Shown piece by piece: positions 16,409 through 29,416 of a stretch of DNA of 64,000 nucleotides; positions within the stretch are counted from its first letter, which is position 1, and the number at the start of each line of letters is the position of its first letter. Source of the stretch: Cacajao melanocephalus (Eukaryota; Chordata; Mammalia; Primates; Pitheciidae); contig CAUYLG010044490.1 in NCBI GenBank assembly GCA_963573385.1, positions 1 through 64,000 on the forward strand. The letters are read 5' to 3'. The notes beneath the pieces were generated by a model. It had not been told where the DNA came from. It searched no databases and saw only the letters and a program-made list of their open reading frames with translations. A program made the position numbers and the translations under genes.

Positions 16409-17769
16409 AAAGCCACCAACCAGCCCCGTAAGATAATGGATGCGAGCCATCCAACTTGTGCGCACCTCCTGATTTTTCTGGCCTTCTCATCTTCCAAGGC
16501 TTGAGTTTCTAGGTTTTAGTCCTAATGGCATGGACCCACACCCCTCCCTTCGCCTGCCCCAGTGTTCTCCTCTTCCTCACTGTTAACACCCAGCCTAACA
16601 ACTGCAGAGCCACAAGCTAATGGCGATTGTCCCATATCTTCAAAGGTGAAAATACTAGGGTTCTTGCCAGCCGTTTTGGAGCAAGGAAAGCTCATGACAG
16701 GTCTCTACAAGCCAAGTGAGTTGACTACGTACCTATAACATTTGGTCAGCTACAGCCAGCCAGGTTTGTCTTAAATAAGCAAGGAAAGGCGTCACCATAA
16801 TGTACAAGCCCCTACCTTGTTGGGTAGGTTATACAAACACTGGAGGGATGTTGTACTTTGAATATAGAGACGTGAGTAGAGCTGGCTGTTCTCACAGAGA
16901 AAACCCAGACTTAAAGAAGGGCTGTCCTTCTCTTCTCAGTTATTAGTAGGCAGCAGTCGCCTCGCCATCCCTTCCAGAGTTGGGAAAGGCTATTATCTAC
17001 CTCATGGATTTAGTGAAGCAAATAGAAGTTTGATTTCTTTTCAGATAAAAGAGATGATGCAAATAAGAATTTTATCTTGCATGAAGGAGTGACAAAGTAG
17101 GAGAATGAATCCTACTTGATTACAATCTTCCATCATTCTGATTTTATAATTACTGAATGGAATCAATCAGCTTTCAATTGTTACCTTGGTGAAAGATTAA
17201 AACATCATTACTTGTCCTACATATTTCACACTTTAGCAAATTTTAATAAACGGAATGCATAAGAAATGGTTATACTATGTTTCATGATATTGAGATGCTA
17301 ATGACATTTCTATTGATTTTAATTCACATTTGTTGGTCAAAATGAGTCATTCTCCAGTGAGGCATGGCATCCTATAATCAACACTAACAAATGGAGACCA
17401 CAGAACATTGAAATGGCCCAAATGAAATCATTAATCAGAAATACCATAAAATGATTGCCAAAAAAACTAGGGAGGTCTTATCTTCCTAATGAACATCTTT
17501 CACAGTATATTGATTCATTTGTAACTTTTGTACATTGGTGATTTCTCTATTAAAATATTTTTAAATACATATAAAATACCATTTCAAAAAGGCAAAATTG
17601 GGAGCACATCAATTTATCAATGGAGGGGATCATAGGCACCTCCATATAAAAGGTAAAAACAACTCCTGAAGATCATAGAGTACAAATAACTCTTCCTTAA
17701 AACTATTTGAGTCTGGAAACCTTGCAGCCCAATATGGAAAAAGACCACACAGAATTATCAGATAATGTA
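16409..17769. other. Unannotated stretch
   Basis: About 1.36 kb without a recognised repeat or gene. The part from 17000 to 17600 is AT-rich. No open frame above 60 codons lies wholly inside it. Confidence 0.5.
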
Positions 17770-17930
17770 ATACAGAATAAGAATTAAGGGCATAGGTCTT
17801 ATAGTTAGATATCAGGGCTTCAAATAACTTTGGCTACTTGTTTGTGCCTCAGTCCTCTCATCTGTAAAATAGGGATGAAATAATAATACCCACTTTAGAA
17901 TGCTGTTCTGGGGGTGATATGTGATCGTGT
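17770..17930 (+). repeat. MIR, sense
   Basis: The motif order is that of an MIR core and 3' part: TGTGCCTCAGTCCTCTCATC, TGTAAAATAGGGATGAAATA and ATAATACCCAC. Confidence 0.75.
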
Positions 17931-18249
17931 TTCAGCCTACTCCAGTCAAACTGCATTTCCACCATTGAAAACAGCATTCAATTTCATATGTGTGAAATTT
18001 TATTTTGATTCTCCCAAATTCTCTGTTTAAATTTTTTCCAATACTTATTCTTCTCAATAGCTAGTAAATTGAACCACACTTCCTAGGAGGCCAATCAAGT
18101 CTGGGAGGGTCAGGTATGCAGAGTTCAGACCTGCAAGAGGTAAAGAGTAAGGGTGATAAGATGAGAGTGAGCAAACTGTTAAATGCTTGACAACGTGAAC
18201 CTTTACCCCCACAGCCCCAGTCTTTAATAGTCCTATAAAAATCATGATA

Positions 18250-18992
<743 letters not shown>

Positions 18993-19311
18993 GGCTGGGC
19001 ACGGTGGCTCACGCCTATAATCCCAGCACTTCGGGGGTCCAAGGCAGGTGAATCATGAGGTCAAGAGTTCGAGACCAGCTTGGCCAATATGGCGAAACTA
19101 AAAAATACAAAATTGGCTGGGCATGGTGGTGTGCACCTGTAGTTCCAGCTACTCAGGAGGCTGAGGCAGAAAAATCACTGGAACTCAGGAGGAGATTGCA
19201 GTGAGCCGAGATAGTGCCACTGCACTCCAGCCTGGGCAACAGAGTGAGACTCCATCTAAAAAAAAAAAAAAATCTGCATGTAGGCAAGCATTAAAAAAAA
19301 GAGAGAAAAAA
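18993..19311 (+). mobile_element. Alu: Alu, sense, with short 3' transduction
   Basis: The target-site duplication is a perfect 17 bp, AAGATTATTTGAAGCTA (18973-18989 and 19312-19328). The Alu has lost the start of the TCTCTACT segment in its left monomer. Its first A-tail ends near 19272. Then come about 20 non-Alu bases (TCTGCATGTAGGCAAGCATT) and a second A-rich tail before the right duplication. This is the layout of a 3' transduction from the source locus. Confidence 0.95.
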
Positions 19312-19429
19312 AAGATTATTTGAAGCTATAATGAGATTTTTTAAATCAAAATGCTAGGTCAAAGTATCCCTTGCATCTGATTTAGAAAAACATGTAAGTC
19401 ATTCATGCCTTCTCAATAATGACAAACGT

Positions 19430-19628
19430 AGCGACTATTGTTTATGAAGCGCTAATTATGAACCAGGCATCATGCTAATTGCTTTACTTACATTATCATA
19501 TTTAACCTTCACTACATTCAGACAAAGTAGGTTCCGTTATTAGATATGAGGGAACTAAAGATAAGAGAAGTAATTTGTCCAACATCATAAAGTTAATGAT
19601 GAAACCAGGATTAGTTCATTCTTTAGCA
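19430..19628 (-). repeat. MIR, antisense
   Basis: On the plus strand the order is TATGAAGCGCTAATTATGAA, CCAGGCATCATGCTAATTGC, a TTAACCTTCACTACA segment, and AGGGAACTAAAG. This is the complement of an MIR. It is followed by unique sequence. Confidence 0.75.
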
Positions 19629-19865
19629 ACTATATATTAGGGGTATAATGTAACAAATAAGCCATTTTAAAAAATCTAGATTAAGTAAAAGAGAAGTGCA
19701 GTTATATGTTTTAGGTATATTATCCACAAGAGCAATGGTCTCAACAAACTGAGAGCAATCACAAATAAATAGCTTCATATCAAAGGCCTTGGAGTAGATT
19801 TTATTTTTCAAAGTGAATCACATTCATACTTCCTATCTGACATGCCCTTAATGTCATTTTAACTG

Positions 19866-20358
19866 TGCTCACCTCAAGATATGGTGGTCTAGTGTCCCTT
19901 CCTTGTAACTGGAAGGGCTTATGACTCTAATGCAAGTGACACTATGTACTTCTAAGACTAGTTCATAAAAAGTTCACAGTTTCTACCACATTCTCTTGGG
20001 ATGCTGCCCTTGGAACTCAGCTACCATACTATGGGGAAGCTCAACTATCAAGAAACCAGCTCTAGATGTTCTGGCTGACATCTCCAGCTGAGGTCTCAGC
20101 CAATAGTGAGCATCAACCTGTAGACATATGAATGAAAGAGCTTTTGGATGGCTTTAGACCCCAGCAAACAAGCTGCCCCTGAATCTGCAAGTCTTCCCAA
20201 CTGAGGCCCCAGTCATCACAGAGCAGAGATGAGCTGTACTGACTGTGCTGACTCAACCTTTCTGAATTTCTGACCTACAGCATCCATGAGCATGATAAAA
20301 TAGTTGTTTTACAACAAATTTTGGTGATATGTTACACGGCAATAGTATCTGGAACAGC
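19866..20358 (+). mobile_element. MLT1-type MaLR solo LTR, sense
   Basis: Recognisable MLT1 motifs are the TCTTGGGATGCTGCCCTTGG segment, ACCCCAGCAAACAAGCTGCC-like middle, a CCTGACCTACAG-like end segment, and GTTGTTTTACAACAAATTTT before a GTTACACGGCAATAG end. The length of about 490 bp is normal. Confidence 0.7.
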
Positions 20359-20360
20359 AT

Positions 20361-20860
20361 TCAACAAACATCATTGGTGTTTACTAATTAAGCACCAAAG
20401 AATAGAAACATAAAATCGCAGATAGCCTAGAAAATCTTGTTCACATTTCAACTTTGGCCAAGTTACTCTTACGTTCTTCCAAAAAGAAGAGCCTCTAAAA
20501 CTTAATGGAGAGTTTCTGAAATATTCATTAAAATAATCATGTTGGATACTACATTAAAATAAGAAAAAAGGATTCTGGTATGATATTAAGTGGAAAGGAA
20601 GCAGAATACCAATTTTCTTTCATGTTACGATTACCCTGGGTAAATGTTATGTACGTAAGTGGAAAAAAAGTCTAGAAGCCAGTATGGAAGCATTAAGGTA
20701 ATTGATCTGGTTTTATGGTAAAATCTTATAAATTTTTTTCTCACAATTGACACATGACTTCTGTATTATAGATGGAAAATATGTTAAAGTAAAATCACCA
20801 GAGAAGGCAATTGGGCGAAGTTTCACTTTCCTCCTGGAAACTCATTCGCATAACTGGAAA
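20361..20860. other. Unannotated stretch
   Basis: AT-rich sequence with no recognised feature. Confidence 0.5.
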
Positions 20861-21100
20861 CAACTTTCTTCATTACATGGAGCCTCTCTGCCTCACTTTT
20901 TTTTCCCCATAAAATGATAATAGGCTGGTTTGATGGTAGTGGGTTATCAGAACTTATTAACATTAGTATCACTAAAGTTGGTATACAACCCCCCACTGCT
21001 AAATTTGACTGGCAAAAAAAAAATTGATAATAATAATAGCACTTACTTCATAGGGTTGTTGTGAGAAGTAAGTTAATGTGGTAAAGACTTAAACAGTGCT
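20861..21100 (+). repeat. MIR, sense, followed by Alu monomer
   Basis: GCCTCTCTGCCTCAC, then a segment ATAAAATGATAATAGG and, further on, GATAATAATAATAGCACTTAC and CATAGGGTTGTTGTGAG are MIR motifs. Some unrelated sequence may lie between the two parts. An Alu left monomer follows at 21101 and interrupts its 3' end. Confidence 0.65.
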
Positions 21101-21229
21101 TGCCGGGTGTAGGGGCACACACCTGTAATCCTTCCTCCTCGAGAAGCTGAGGCAGGAGGATTGCTTGAGCCCAAGAGTTCAAGACCAGCCTAGGCTACAA
21201 AGCAAGACCTTGTCTCAGAAAAAAAAAAA
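21101..21229 (+). mobile_element. FLAM: Free left Alu monomer (FLAM), sense
   Basis: A single monomer of about 115 bases (TGCCGGGTGTAGGGGC ... GCAAGACCTTGTCTC) ends directly in a poly(A) of 10 and has no right arm. That is the layout of the early FLAM family, older than dimeric Alu. It is inserted in an MIR. Confidence 0.85.
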
Positions 21230-21409
21230 GGGGGGTTGGGTGGGTGCAAGATTTGAATTAGTGGAAGATTTGAATAACACATAGAGATTAATAAACGTTA
21301 GCTTGTGTTATTCTCTAATTCAACTTCTAATAATGTAGATTGAGGTTATCTCTATTAATTCTGTCTTTAATTCCCAAACCCTGCCACCAACAAGCACAAG
21401 AAGACAGGA

Positions 21410-21600
21410 TGACTAGAAATCGTGAGATCTTCATCCTGTGTCAAGTAAGGAAAGGAGCTGTGTGACGATCCAGTCTCTTGGCTTCCACTTCCTCATATAA
21501 AAAATGAAGTTTATGCCTACTTTTCTGAGTTCTTATGAAAATCAACTGATACAAATGCCTAAGATTTTGTCACAGTCCAAAATACATGCTATTTGTCTAT
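21410..21600 (+). repeat. MIR fragment, sense
   Basis: CTTGGCTTCCACTTCCTCAT, then ATAAAAAATGAAGTTTATGC and GAGTTCTTATGAAAATCAAC follow the MIR order with heavy divergence. Confidence 0.5.
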
Positions 21601-21613
21601 CTTCTTATTTTAT

Positions 21614-22064
21614 CAACTGTATTAGTTTGCTAGGGCTGCCTAACAAAGTATGACAAACTGAATGCTTACACACAGAAATTAATTGCCTCACAGTTCTGGA
21701 GTTTATAAGTTCAAGATCAAGGTTAGCAGGGTTGGTACCTTCTGAAGGCTGTGAAGAAGAATCTGTTTCCTGCCTTCTTTTCTTCTAGTGGTTTGTGACC
21801 ATATTTGGCATTCTTTGGCTAGTAGACACATCACTCTGACCTCTGCCTCAGTGTCTACCTGATGTTCTCCCTGTGTTCATATCTATGTACAAATTTCCCT
21901 TATTTATAGAGACATCAGTCATATTGGATTGTGGTCTACTTTAATAACCTCATTTTAACTTGATTACCTCTGTAAAGATCCTATCTCCAAATAAGGTCAT
22001 ATTCTAAGGTATTAGGGGTTAGAACGTCAACATATGAATCTGTGGGGGACACTGAACCCATAAC
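21614..22064 (-). mobile_element. MLT1C-like LTR, antisense, complete
   Basis: The LTR is read backwards from TGTATTAGTTTGCTAGGGC to CACTGAACCCATAACA. Inside are CACAGTTCTGGAG, AGAGACATCAGTCATATTGG and CTATCTCCAAATAAGGTCA. It is the same group as 10892-11715 and 24667-25107. Confidence 0.82.
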
Positions 22065-23255
22065 ATCAATGAAGACATGAGGATCTAAAATGGGTAGTGA
22101 GGTCATTTAGGGAGAGCAAGACACAAATCCAGCAGATGATAACAACTTGCTTGATGTGTAGAGAAAAATGTGCGAAACACGTCTTCTGAAATCCCAGCCT
22201 GAGCAACTCTGGCTGGATCACTTTATGAACCTCAAATTCAGCCCAGATTCATAAATCCTTGAAGAAAATTCAAGCCAATTTCGGAGTTTCTGACAAGCTC
22301 CAGAGGCTGGATGGATCAGGCAGAATTTTACTTGGTATTTGGGATTATTGAGTCTAACCTGAAACAATGCAAATTCATGGAACACAAACTCCTTACAAAT
22401 TGAATAGATGCAAATACAAAGGGCTTCCGAGCCATCTGGACTGCACATGCTGAATGTTGAGGTTTTTCCATCTCAGTAACATGAGGGAGGCAGAGAGAAC
22501 TAGGTTGGCAAGGTCTCCCCATCACCAACTCTGCAACATAGTACATTTGCCGCTCCTGTGAATTTGCATGATTTCAAATAGTGCAATACAGAAAGTAATA
22601 ATAATAAAGTTTCACTTTGTGAGCAAAATTTAAAACATATGAATCTTTTTAAATGTGGAAGTTTGTCAAAATTTGCAAAATTTCAAGGTGGGCATGCTGA
22701 GAGGTTTGTAAACTGTGTTTGTGTTACTACATCGGACGGTGTCACTTTAATGGGTTACAGAAATACCTGCCATCTTTAATCAACAAGCACTGTTGTGCAC
22801 ACTTGACCACACTTCAGCCAATGGTCTTAGTGGCCATCGGCTCTTGTTTTAAATTTCACAGTGGCTAAGAACTGAAGTCTTTTGAATAGTCTATAACAGT
22901 GTCATCCAACAGCTCATGTAAGTGATGGCCCTGCTGCTGAAAAACACGCTGGAAAATCAATAGCTGTGGACTGAAAGTTAGGCGTGGTAAAAAGTTATGA
23001 GGAAGGCCAGATAACAGCCTTGATATGCGCTATTGTTAAATTAAGAGTGAGCACTGTGTAAATGATGTAAGGCTGAGAAAACAAAGGCAGTTAAAGCAAA
23101 AATAGAACACAATAGGTGCGGGGTTTTGTACTTGGAAGACACATCCCTTCTACTTTACGTCTATTTCTATGGGAAAATTAACTTGAAATTGTGCAAGATT
23201 TGAATTAGGCAAGGTCTTTAGGAGCATGTCTTTTGAATTAAAGGCCACTGTCCTG
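22065..23255. other. Unannotated stretch
   Basis: About 1.2 kb of sequence with no recognised repeat. Two overlapping minus-strand frames (22218-22546) of 72 and 76 codons show no domain. The part from 22700 to 23110 has the balanced composition often seen in conserved non-coding sequence, but that is only an impression. Confidence 0.45.
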
Positions 23256-23576
<321 letters not shown>

Positions 23577-23579
23577 ATC

Positions 23580-23990
23580 CCGTATTTTCTTAATAACTTT
23601 ACTGAAATATGATTTATATACCAAAAGATTCACTCCTTCTACATGTATAATTCAATGATTTTTAATAAATTTGCTGAATTGTGTACTCATCCACAGTCTA
23701 ATTTTAGAGCATTTTTATTACACCAGTAAGATCTATCAATGCCCATTTACAATTAATCCTCATTCCTTCCTCCAACCCCAAGCAACCACTAATCAACTTT
23801 TTCTCTCCTTAGATTTGCGTTTTTGGACATTTCACACAAATGGAATCATGCAATAAATGATTTTTTTTTTTGGTCTGGCTTCTTTCACTTAGCATGATGT
23901 TTTTGAGGTTGAGCATCCATGTTATCACATGTATATCAGTATCTTGTTCCTTTTTGTTACTGAATAGCATTCTATTACATGGATCCTGTA
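23580..23990 (-). mobile_element. Old L1 3' UTR, antisense
   Basis: On the plus strand: TTACTGAAATATGATTTATA, GATTCACTCC, CAAGCAACCACTAATCAAC, GGACATTTCACACAAATGG, and CTGGCTTCTTTCACTTAGC. This is the well-known complement of the L1ME/L1MC-type 3' region. There is no ORF2 part. Confidence 0.8.
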
Positions 23991-24079
23991 GCAGGTTTCA
24001 TTTGTTTTGGTTTGGTTTTTGGCTTAAAATTAGATGGCCCAAAAGTATAGCCACTTCTTACTGTGTGCCAGATATGGCT

Positions 24080-24230
24080 ATGAAAATGTGTGGCAGATAC
24101 TAATCAAATATGACCTCCAATAATTCTTCCCCTCTCTGTATATACAGATTGAGAGGTGGAGTCTATTGCTCCTCCCCTAGAATCTGGGCTGGCCCTGTCA
24201 CTTGTCTTGTCCAAAAGATGTAGCAGCAGT
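24080..24230 (+). mobile_element. MLT1 LTR, sense, piece 1 of 4
   Basis: TGTGGCAGATACTAATCAAA, CAGATTGAGAGGTGGAGTC and GAATCTGGGCTGGCCCTG are the start of an MLT1D/E-like LTR. The LTR goes on at 24576, 25681 and 26217, broken by two Alus and a retrocopy. Confidence 0.8.
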
Positions 24231-24575
24231 TGTTGGGGCATGGTGGCTCATGTCTGTAATCGTAGCACTTTGGGAGGCCAAGGCAGGCAGATGGCTTGGG
24301 ATCAGGAGTTTGAGAACAGCCTGAGCAACATGGCAAAACCTCATCTCCACAAAAAATTTAAAGAAATTAGCCGGGTGTGGTGGCATGTGCCTGCAATTCC
24401 AGCTCCTCAGGAGGCTGAGGTGGGAGAATGGCTTGAGCCCAGAAGGCGGAGATTGAAGTGAGCCAAGATTGCATCACTGCACTCCAGCCTGAGCAACAGA
24501 GCCAGACCACTAAAGGGAAGGAAAAGGAAAGGGAGGGGAGGGGAGGGGAAGGAGAGGGGAGGAGAGGGGAGGGGA
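24231..24575 (+). mobile_element. Alu: AluJ-like, sense, with (GGGGA)n tail
   Basis: The CCTGAGCAACATGGCAAAAC segment and other old-type positions suggest AluJ. The A-tail has become a purine array, AAGGAAAGGG then repeated GGGGA units (24511-24575). The array carries more than four runs of three or more G with short loops, so it can in principle fold into a G-quadruplex. It interrupts an MLT1 LTR. Confidence 0.93.
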
Positions 24576-24670
24576 TTCTGGGACTTCTAAACCCAGACTT
24601 TAAGAGAACTGCAAATTCTGCTTCCTCCTCTTGGAAGCCAGCTATCGTGCTGTAATGAAGCTGGGGCTAC
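24576..24670 (+). mobile_element. MLT1 LTR, sense, piece 2 of 4
   Basis: TTAAGAGAACTGCAAATTC, TGGAAGCCAGCTATCGTGC and GAAGCTGGGGCTAC continue the LTR begun at 24080. The last 14 bases correspond to bases repeated at about 25690-25703, across the retrocopy. Confidence 0.75.
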
Positions 24671-25107
24671 CCAAAAAGGTATGTTGAAGTCCTAACCTCT
24701 GATACCTATAAACATGAGCTCATTTGGAAATAGGTTCTTTGCAGATGGAATCAAGTTAAGATTAAGTCATTAGGGTGGGCCCTAATCCAGTTTGACTGGC
24801 ATCCTTATGAGAAAAGGAAAATCATATGAAAACAGAGATGCACAGCAAGAATGTCCCATAACAACAGATGCAGAGATGAGAATGACACAGCTGCAAACCA
24901 AGGAATGCCAAGGATTGCTGGCCACCACCAAAAGCTGGGAGAGGGATGAACCAATTCTCCTCTAGAGCCTTTGGAGGGAGGACGGCCTTGTTGACACCTT
25001 GATTTCAGACTTCTGACCACCAGAATTGTGAAAAGAATCGATGTCTGTCATTTTAAGCCATCCAGTTGTGGTGTTTTGTTAAGGCAGCCCTAGAAATTAA
25101 TACCCTT
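24667..25107 (+). mobile_element. MLT1C LTR, sense, inside a retrocopied transcript
   Basis: The order TATGTTGAAGTCCTAACC, CATTTGGAAATAGGTTC, AGGGTGGGCCCTAATCC, AAGCCAAGGAATGCC, CACCTTGATTTCAGACTTC and GCAGCCCTAGAAATTAATAC is that of MLT1C. About 25 bases of the LTR 5' end are missing. It appears to be the first part of a 1-kb insertion that ends in poly(A) at about 25680. Confidence 0.82.
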
Positions 25108-25690
25108 GTTCAGGAGCTGAGATTTTATTCTGGGTGCAAGAGAAATGCCTGGAGCTCCAAGCAGGGTTGTGGCATTTGATTTACACGTGGGAAATGTATG
25201 TGTGTGGTCTCAAGAAGAGCTGATCAGATAAAACAGGGAAGCCAACTGGAGGTATGCAATGTTGGTGACCATAAACAGGTGGCGACAGTGGCTTTGGTAA
25301 AAATACACAGATTTGGAAAATATTTTGGAGACAGATCAGCAGGACTTACTGGTGGATCAGAAGTGGAGGATGAAGGAAAGAGGCCTCAAGGACACATACA
25401 GATTTTTGGATGACATCTAAGGTTTTTGCCAATTCTCAAAGTTTATGGCATCCATGAGTACAGTGTTTCTGTGTCTGGAGATATCATAGATAAATTCCTG
25501 GATGATGCCAAGTGTGAACGTGGATGCATCAAAAAATGTCACCCATCTGGGCCCCACTGTTTGGTTCCCACTGTGAGCCAATGCTGTGTGGTCTCCCTCA
25601 GTCCTGCTGCCCAAAAGTAATAAATAATCCCTTCATATTTGTTTCATCAATAAATATCTTTTCTTTTGGAAAAAAAAAAAAGATGAAGAA
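25108..25690 (+). pseudogene. 3' part of a processed retrocopy of an unidentified, apparently non-coding transcript
   Basis: After the MLT1C LTR come about 310 bases resembling an ancient unnamed interspersed repeat (AGATCAGCAGGACTTACTGG; TACAGATTTTTGG). Then follow about 240 unique bases with an AATAAA signal at about 25650 and a poly(A) run of 12-13 near 25670-25681. Bases matching GAAGCTGGGGCTAC before the insertion recur as GAAGTTGAGGTAGAC after it, a likely diverged target-site duplication. The insertion therefore looks like a LINE-mediated copy of a polyadenylated RNA. The longest frame (64 codons, 25426-25620) has no recognised domain. I do not know the parent transcript. Confidence 0.6.
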
Positions 25691-26216
<526 letters not shown>

Positions 26217-26268
26217 AGTTTTGGTTTTCTTGTGGTTTGTTATGCAGCAATTGGTAACTGAAACATCA
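26217..26268 (+). mobile_element. MLT1 LTR, sense, piece 4 of 4
   Basis: GTGGTTTGTTATGCAGCAAT and TGGTAACTGAAAC are the 3' terminus of the MLT1 LTR. Pieces 1 to 4 together make one nearly full LTR spread over 2.2 kb. Confidence 0.8.
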
Positions 26269-29200
26269 TGATTTCACCGAAGTCTTTCTCTTTCCCTTAA
26301 TTCTTAATTATGTTCTTTTTTAGTTTTTATGGTTGTATTTCATTCTATGGAGATTTCTAATGGACCCTAAATTTAACATCACTTTCTTGGCTGTTTGTGG
26401 TACATTGAAGAGTTTTATGTCAATCTGCTTCCTGATATTCATATGCTGAAATCTTGGGACAATATTTTTTAAGTGGTCTGAAAAGAATCTCCTGGAGAGC
26501 TTTATAAAAATTGATTCTCCATTCTCCCCTCCACGCCCTCACCGTGATGGATAAGGAACTGGTATCCAGCTGCTCCCGCAACAGTGTACAAGTTAATTTG
26601 ATAATCTCACCAAGAAAGCTATTTCAATAACTCAATTAAGTATTTCCTGAATTTTGATTAAAGGAAAAACCAGCATGCTAAACCCTATGCATAAGATACA
26701 AAAACTATCAAAATAAAACCCTTACCATCAAAAAGTTTATAATTAGATTGCAAAAAAAAAAAATACACGGCAATATCTGATTAACAATCAATCAACCCGC
26801 CCTTCAAGTTGCCCCCTCAGCCTGCCCTTCAAGTTGTCCAACTCTAGGGGGCACCATTCACAAAGAAAACCACATGAACGGTGCCTCCCTAGAGCTGTGG
26901 AACAGACTGCATTCAACAGCAGAGACAAAAAGGGCTGTGACTATTCCTGCATATCCTTCAGGAGTTGGAAGCTTGTCTTTCATCTTTGTCAATTCACATT
27001 CTCCGCCCAGCACCTGGCACAACACGGGTGCTCAATAAAGCTAAGTAAGTGAACATCCCTGAGGTGACAAATTTTCCGTGGGCTCTGGTTGTCAAGGAAG
27101 ACTTCATGAAGGAGAGGAGAGGAGACTGAAGGAGGAGAGGAAGCTGAAGTCCGACACTGGGGAAAGGGGTGCAGTGAAAGAGACATCATAGGAGCTAAAC
27201 AGGCCTAATCAAGCATCTCTTCCCTTCAATGAAGAAGAAACCTTCAATGTAGAACTAGATAAATACACTAGTCAGCAAATACCACTGGATTCATGCTTAC
27301 CCAGGAGCCTTAAAAACTGCCTTCCTCAATTCCACCTCAGATAAGATACAAAGAGGAAGAAGGTATGTGCTGCCACCATAACAACACCCCACATGGAAGG
27401 GTCTATCTCCTGCTTTGAGCGACATCCTTCTCTAGAATCACAGAGCAGGGGAGCCCAAGGACTCCCTTTACAGCTCTTTAAATTGGAGTGACAAGAACCA
27501 CAGAGCTGCAGTACTGAGCTATGTCTCCGTCTCATTGTACCTCTGCTGTATCTGAATGGGAGCTCCCAAAAATGAGACTAAGCCTAATTTTTCATCTTCT
27601 GATATCATCAGAGTCTGTAGAGGAGTTCAGGTGGCAGAGAAGCCAAGCGAAGTCTGAAGAAGACATGTGTTTGAAGCAGGAGGCACCCAAAGATGGTAAC
27701 ACAACTGTAGTTGCAGCCCCCAGCACTCAGTGGCAAAACATAATGCTTCCATGCTGATTTGAGAGGCTGCTCAGGCACAGGTCAGAAGAAATGTGTGCTT
27801 CAGGAAAATATGCAAGTTAAAACATAAAATATATCCCACAACATGAGCCCTCTGTGAGCTGGCTGATACAGACTGCTACCACGTCATATCAGTGGCTAGA
27901 CTGTTAAGTAGGGGAAGATCTGAAGCAGGGGTACCTTATTGACTCATGGGTTTACAGAACCTTCCTACAAAACCAACAAGTCCCTCAGAAGGAAAAACAA
28001 GCATAACTTTCTATTGGTCTAAGACCAATAGTACAACTCAGCCACGGATGACATTTTGTGCAAATGCCATGGACTAATTTCTACAGTGTTCATGAGTCTA
28101 GAGTGGAAGGAGTGGGTGGGAGAAGGCGGGCCCTGTGCAATTTGGATGCTTCACAAATGTGAAATATTTATTTAAAATGTATTTATTATTTGTCCCAGAC
28201 AAATGTGGCCAGGCCTGAGGTATTACAAATAAATATTTTAGAGAAAGTTGTGTTAGGCACAGAGGTTGTGACCAGGACACCCACCGGAAGAAATAAAATG
28301 GGAAGAAAGAACCAAGCATGTATGGCTGAGCCCCTTCTAAGGACTGAATCTTTCAGAGTGGCCTCGTGTCAAGAAGTAGGCATTGTCTTCCACACACAGT
28401 AAGTTGCCACCCTGCAGCGCTGGCCCAGATCTGCCTATGACTCTTTGAGTAAGTATAAGTTCATTCTCCAGTTACCTGTATTAGGAACAAAGCTGTTATT
28501 TTGATCTGCATCCCTCTATTCCATGTTTTATTACCCAGGAAAGAGGGGTGTTATGTGTGCTCCTTCCAAAGTCCCCAGAATGACCTTTCCGTCTTCCCCT
28601 GACTTCCAAGGAAGAAGCTGTCTTTGCTCTGTCTAGCTTCAAGAAACTGTTGCAATGATCTCAGTGTTGGGTAAAAGGAAAAGCTGGAAGAGCTCCAGAA
28701 AGGTCAAATTAATTTACTCATGAGAAAGAGTATGGAGCTCATCTGGAAAGAATATAATAGACCTCGGAGGCGAAAGGAAAAATCAAAAGGCTAGAGTTTA
28801 CAGAAAAGAGACTGCAGAGAGACACTGAGAAGCAGCTAGGGTGCTGAGGTGGACTTTGGGAGGAGAAATGTAAAAATATGATGGTGAGTGGTACAGTTAT
28901 CCTTTGCTCCCTCTTCAAGAGGCATCTGTCTTGACCAACATACATTGCTTTTCAAGGTGGATTATGTTTTTAGCCAGATTTGGATTTCCTTTGGATGTTT
29001 CAGTATGCTGAGACTGGCCTATAGGATAGCCCTGTTTCACTCAAGTTATGATACATTGAGACGGGCTAAAAAGAACAAGGAAGGGGAAAATTTCCCAGAG
29101 TGCTTTGCAGAACACTGGTACCCACTTGGAGATTTACAGTGGATATTAACATTCCAGTCAAGGTTCTGGAAATATGCTCAGCAAAAGAGTCTATATAACT

Positions 29201-29416
29201 TTAATCCAGCAGCTCCCAAATGTAATGTGCCACAGAGCTCTTTTCATGTAAGACGTCTTGAGAATGGCACAAAGGACAAAACAGTAGACTCAAAATTACC
29301 GCTTGGTGATATGAGGAAAGAGTACATTGAATATTATTAAAAGGAAATTATAGCAATCATATGTCTGCCCATGAAGAAACTATTTTAACTTCAGCTTCAG
29401 GTAAAAGTTAACTGTT
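26269..29416. other. Repeat-poor stretch, 3.1 kb
   Basis: No Alu or LTR is recognised. A weak MER5-like patch lies at about 26475-26580 (AATCTCCTGGAGAGCTTTAT). GCCCTTCAAGTTG occurs twice, 22 bases apart, near 26800-26840. The longest frame outside Alu, 150 codons on the plus strand (28888-29340), has no recognised domain, and one of this length is expected by chance in a window this size. Confidence 0.5.

Noticed and set aside
25426..25620. 64-codon frame near the 3' end of the retrocopy as a protein pseudogene
   Set aside because: The frame ends close to the poly(A) signal, but I recognise no protein and the upstream part is repeat-derived, so a non-coding parent is more likely.
28888..29340. 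150-codon plus-strand open frame
   Set aside because: With a stop frequency of about 5-6% per codon in this composition, about one frame of this size is expected by chance in 64 kb on six frames. No domain is recognised.
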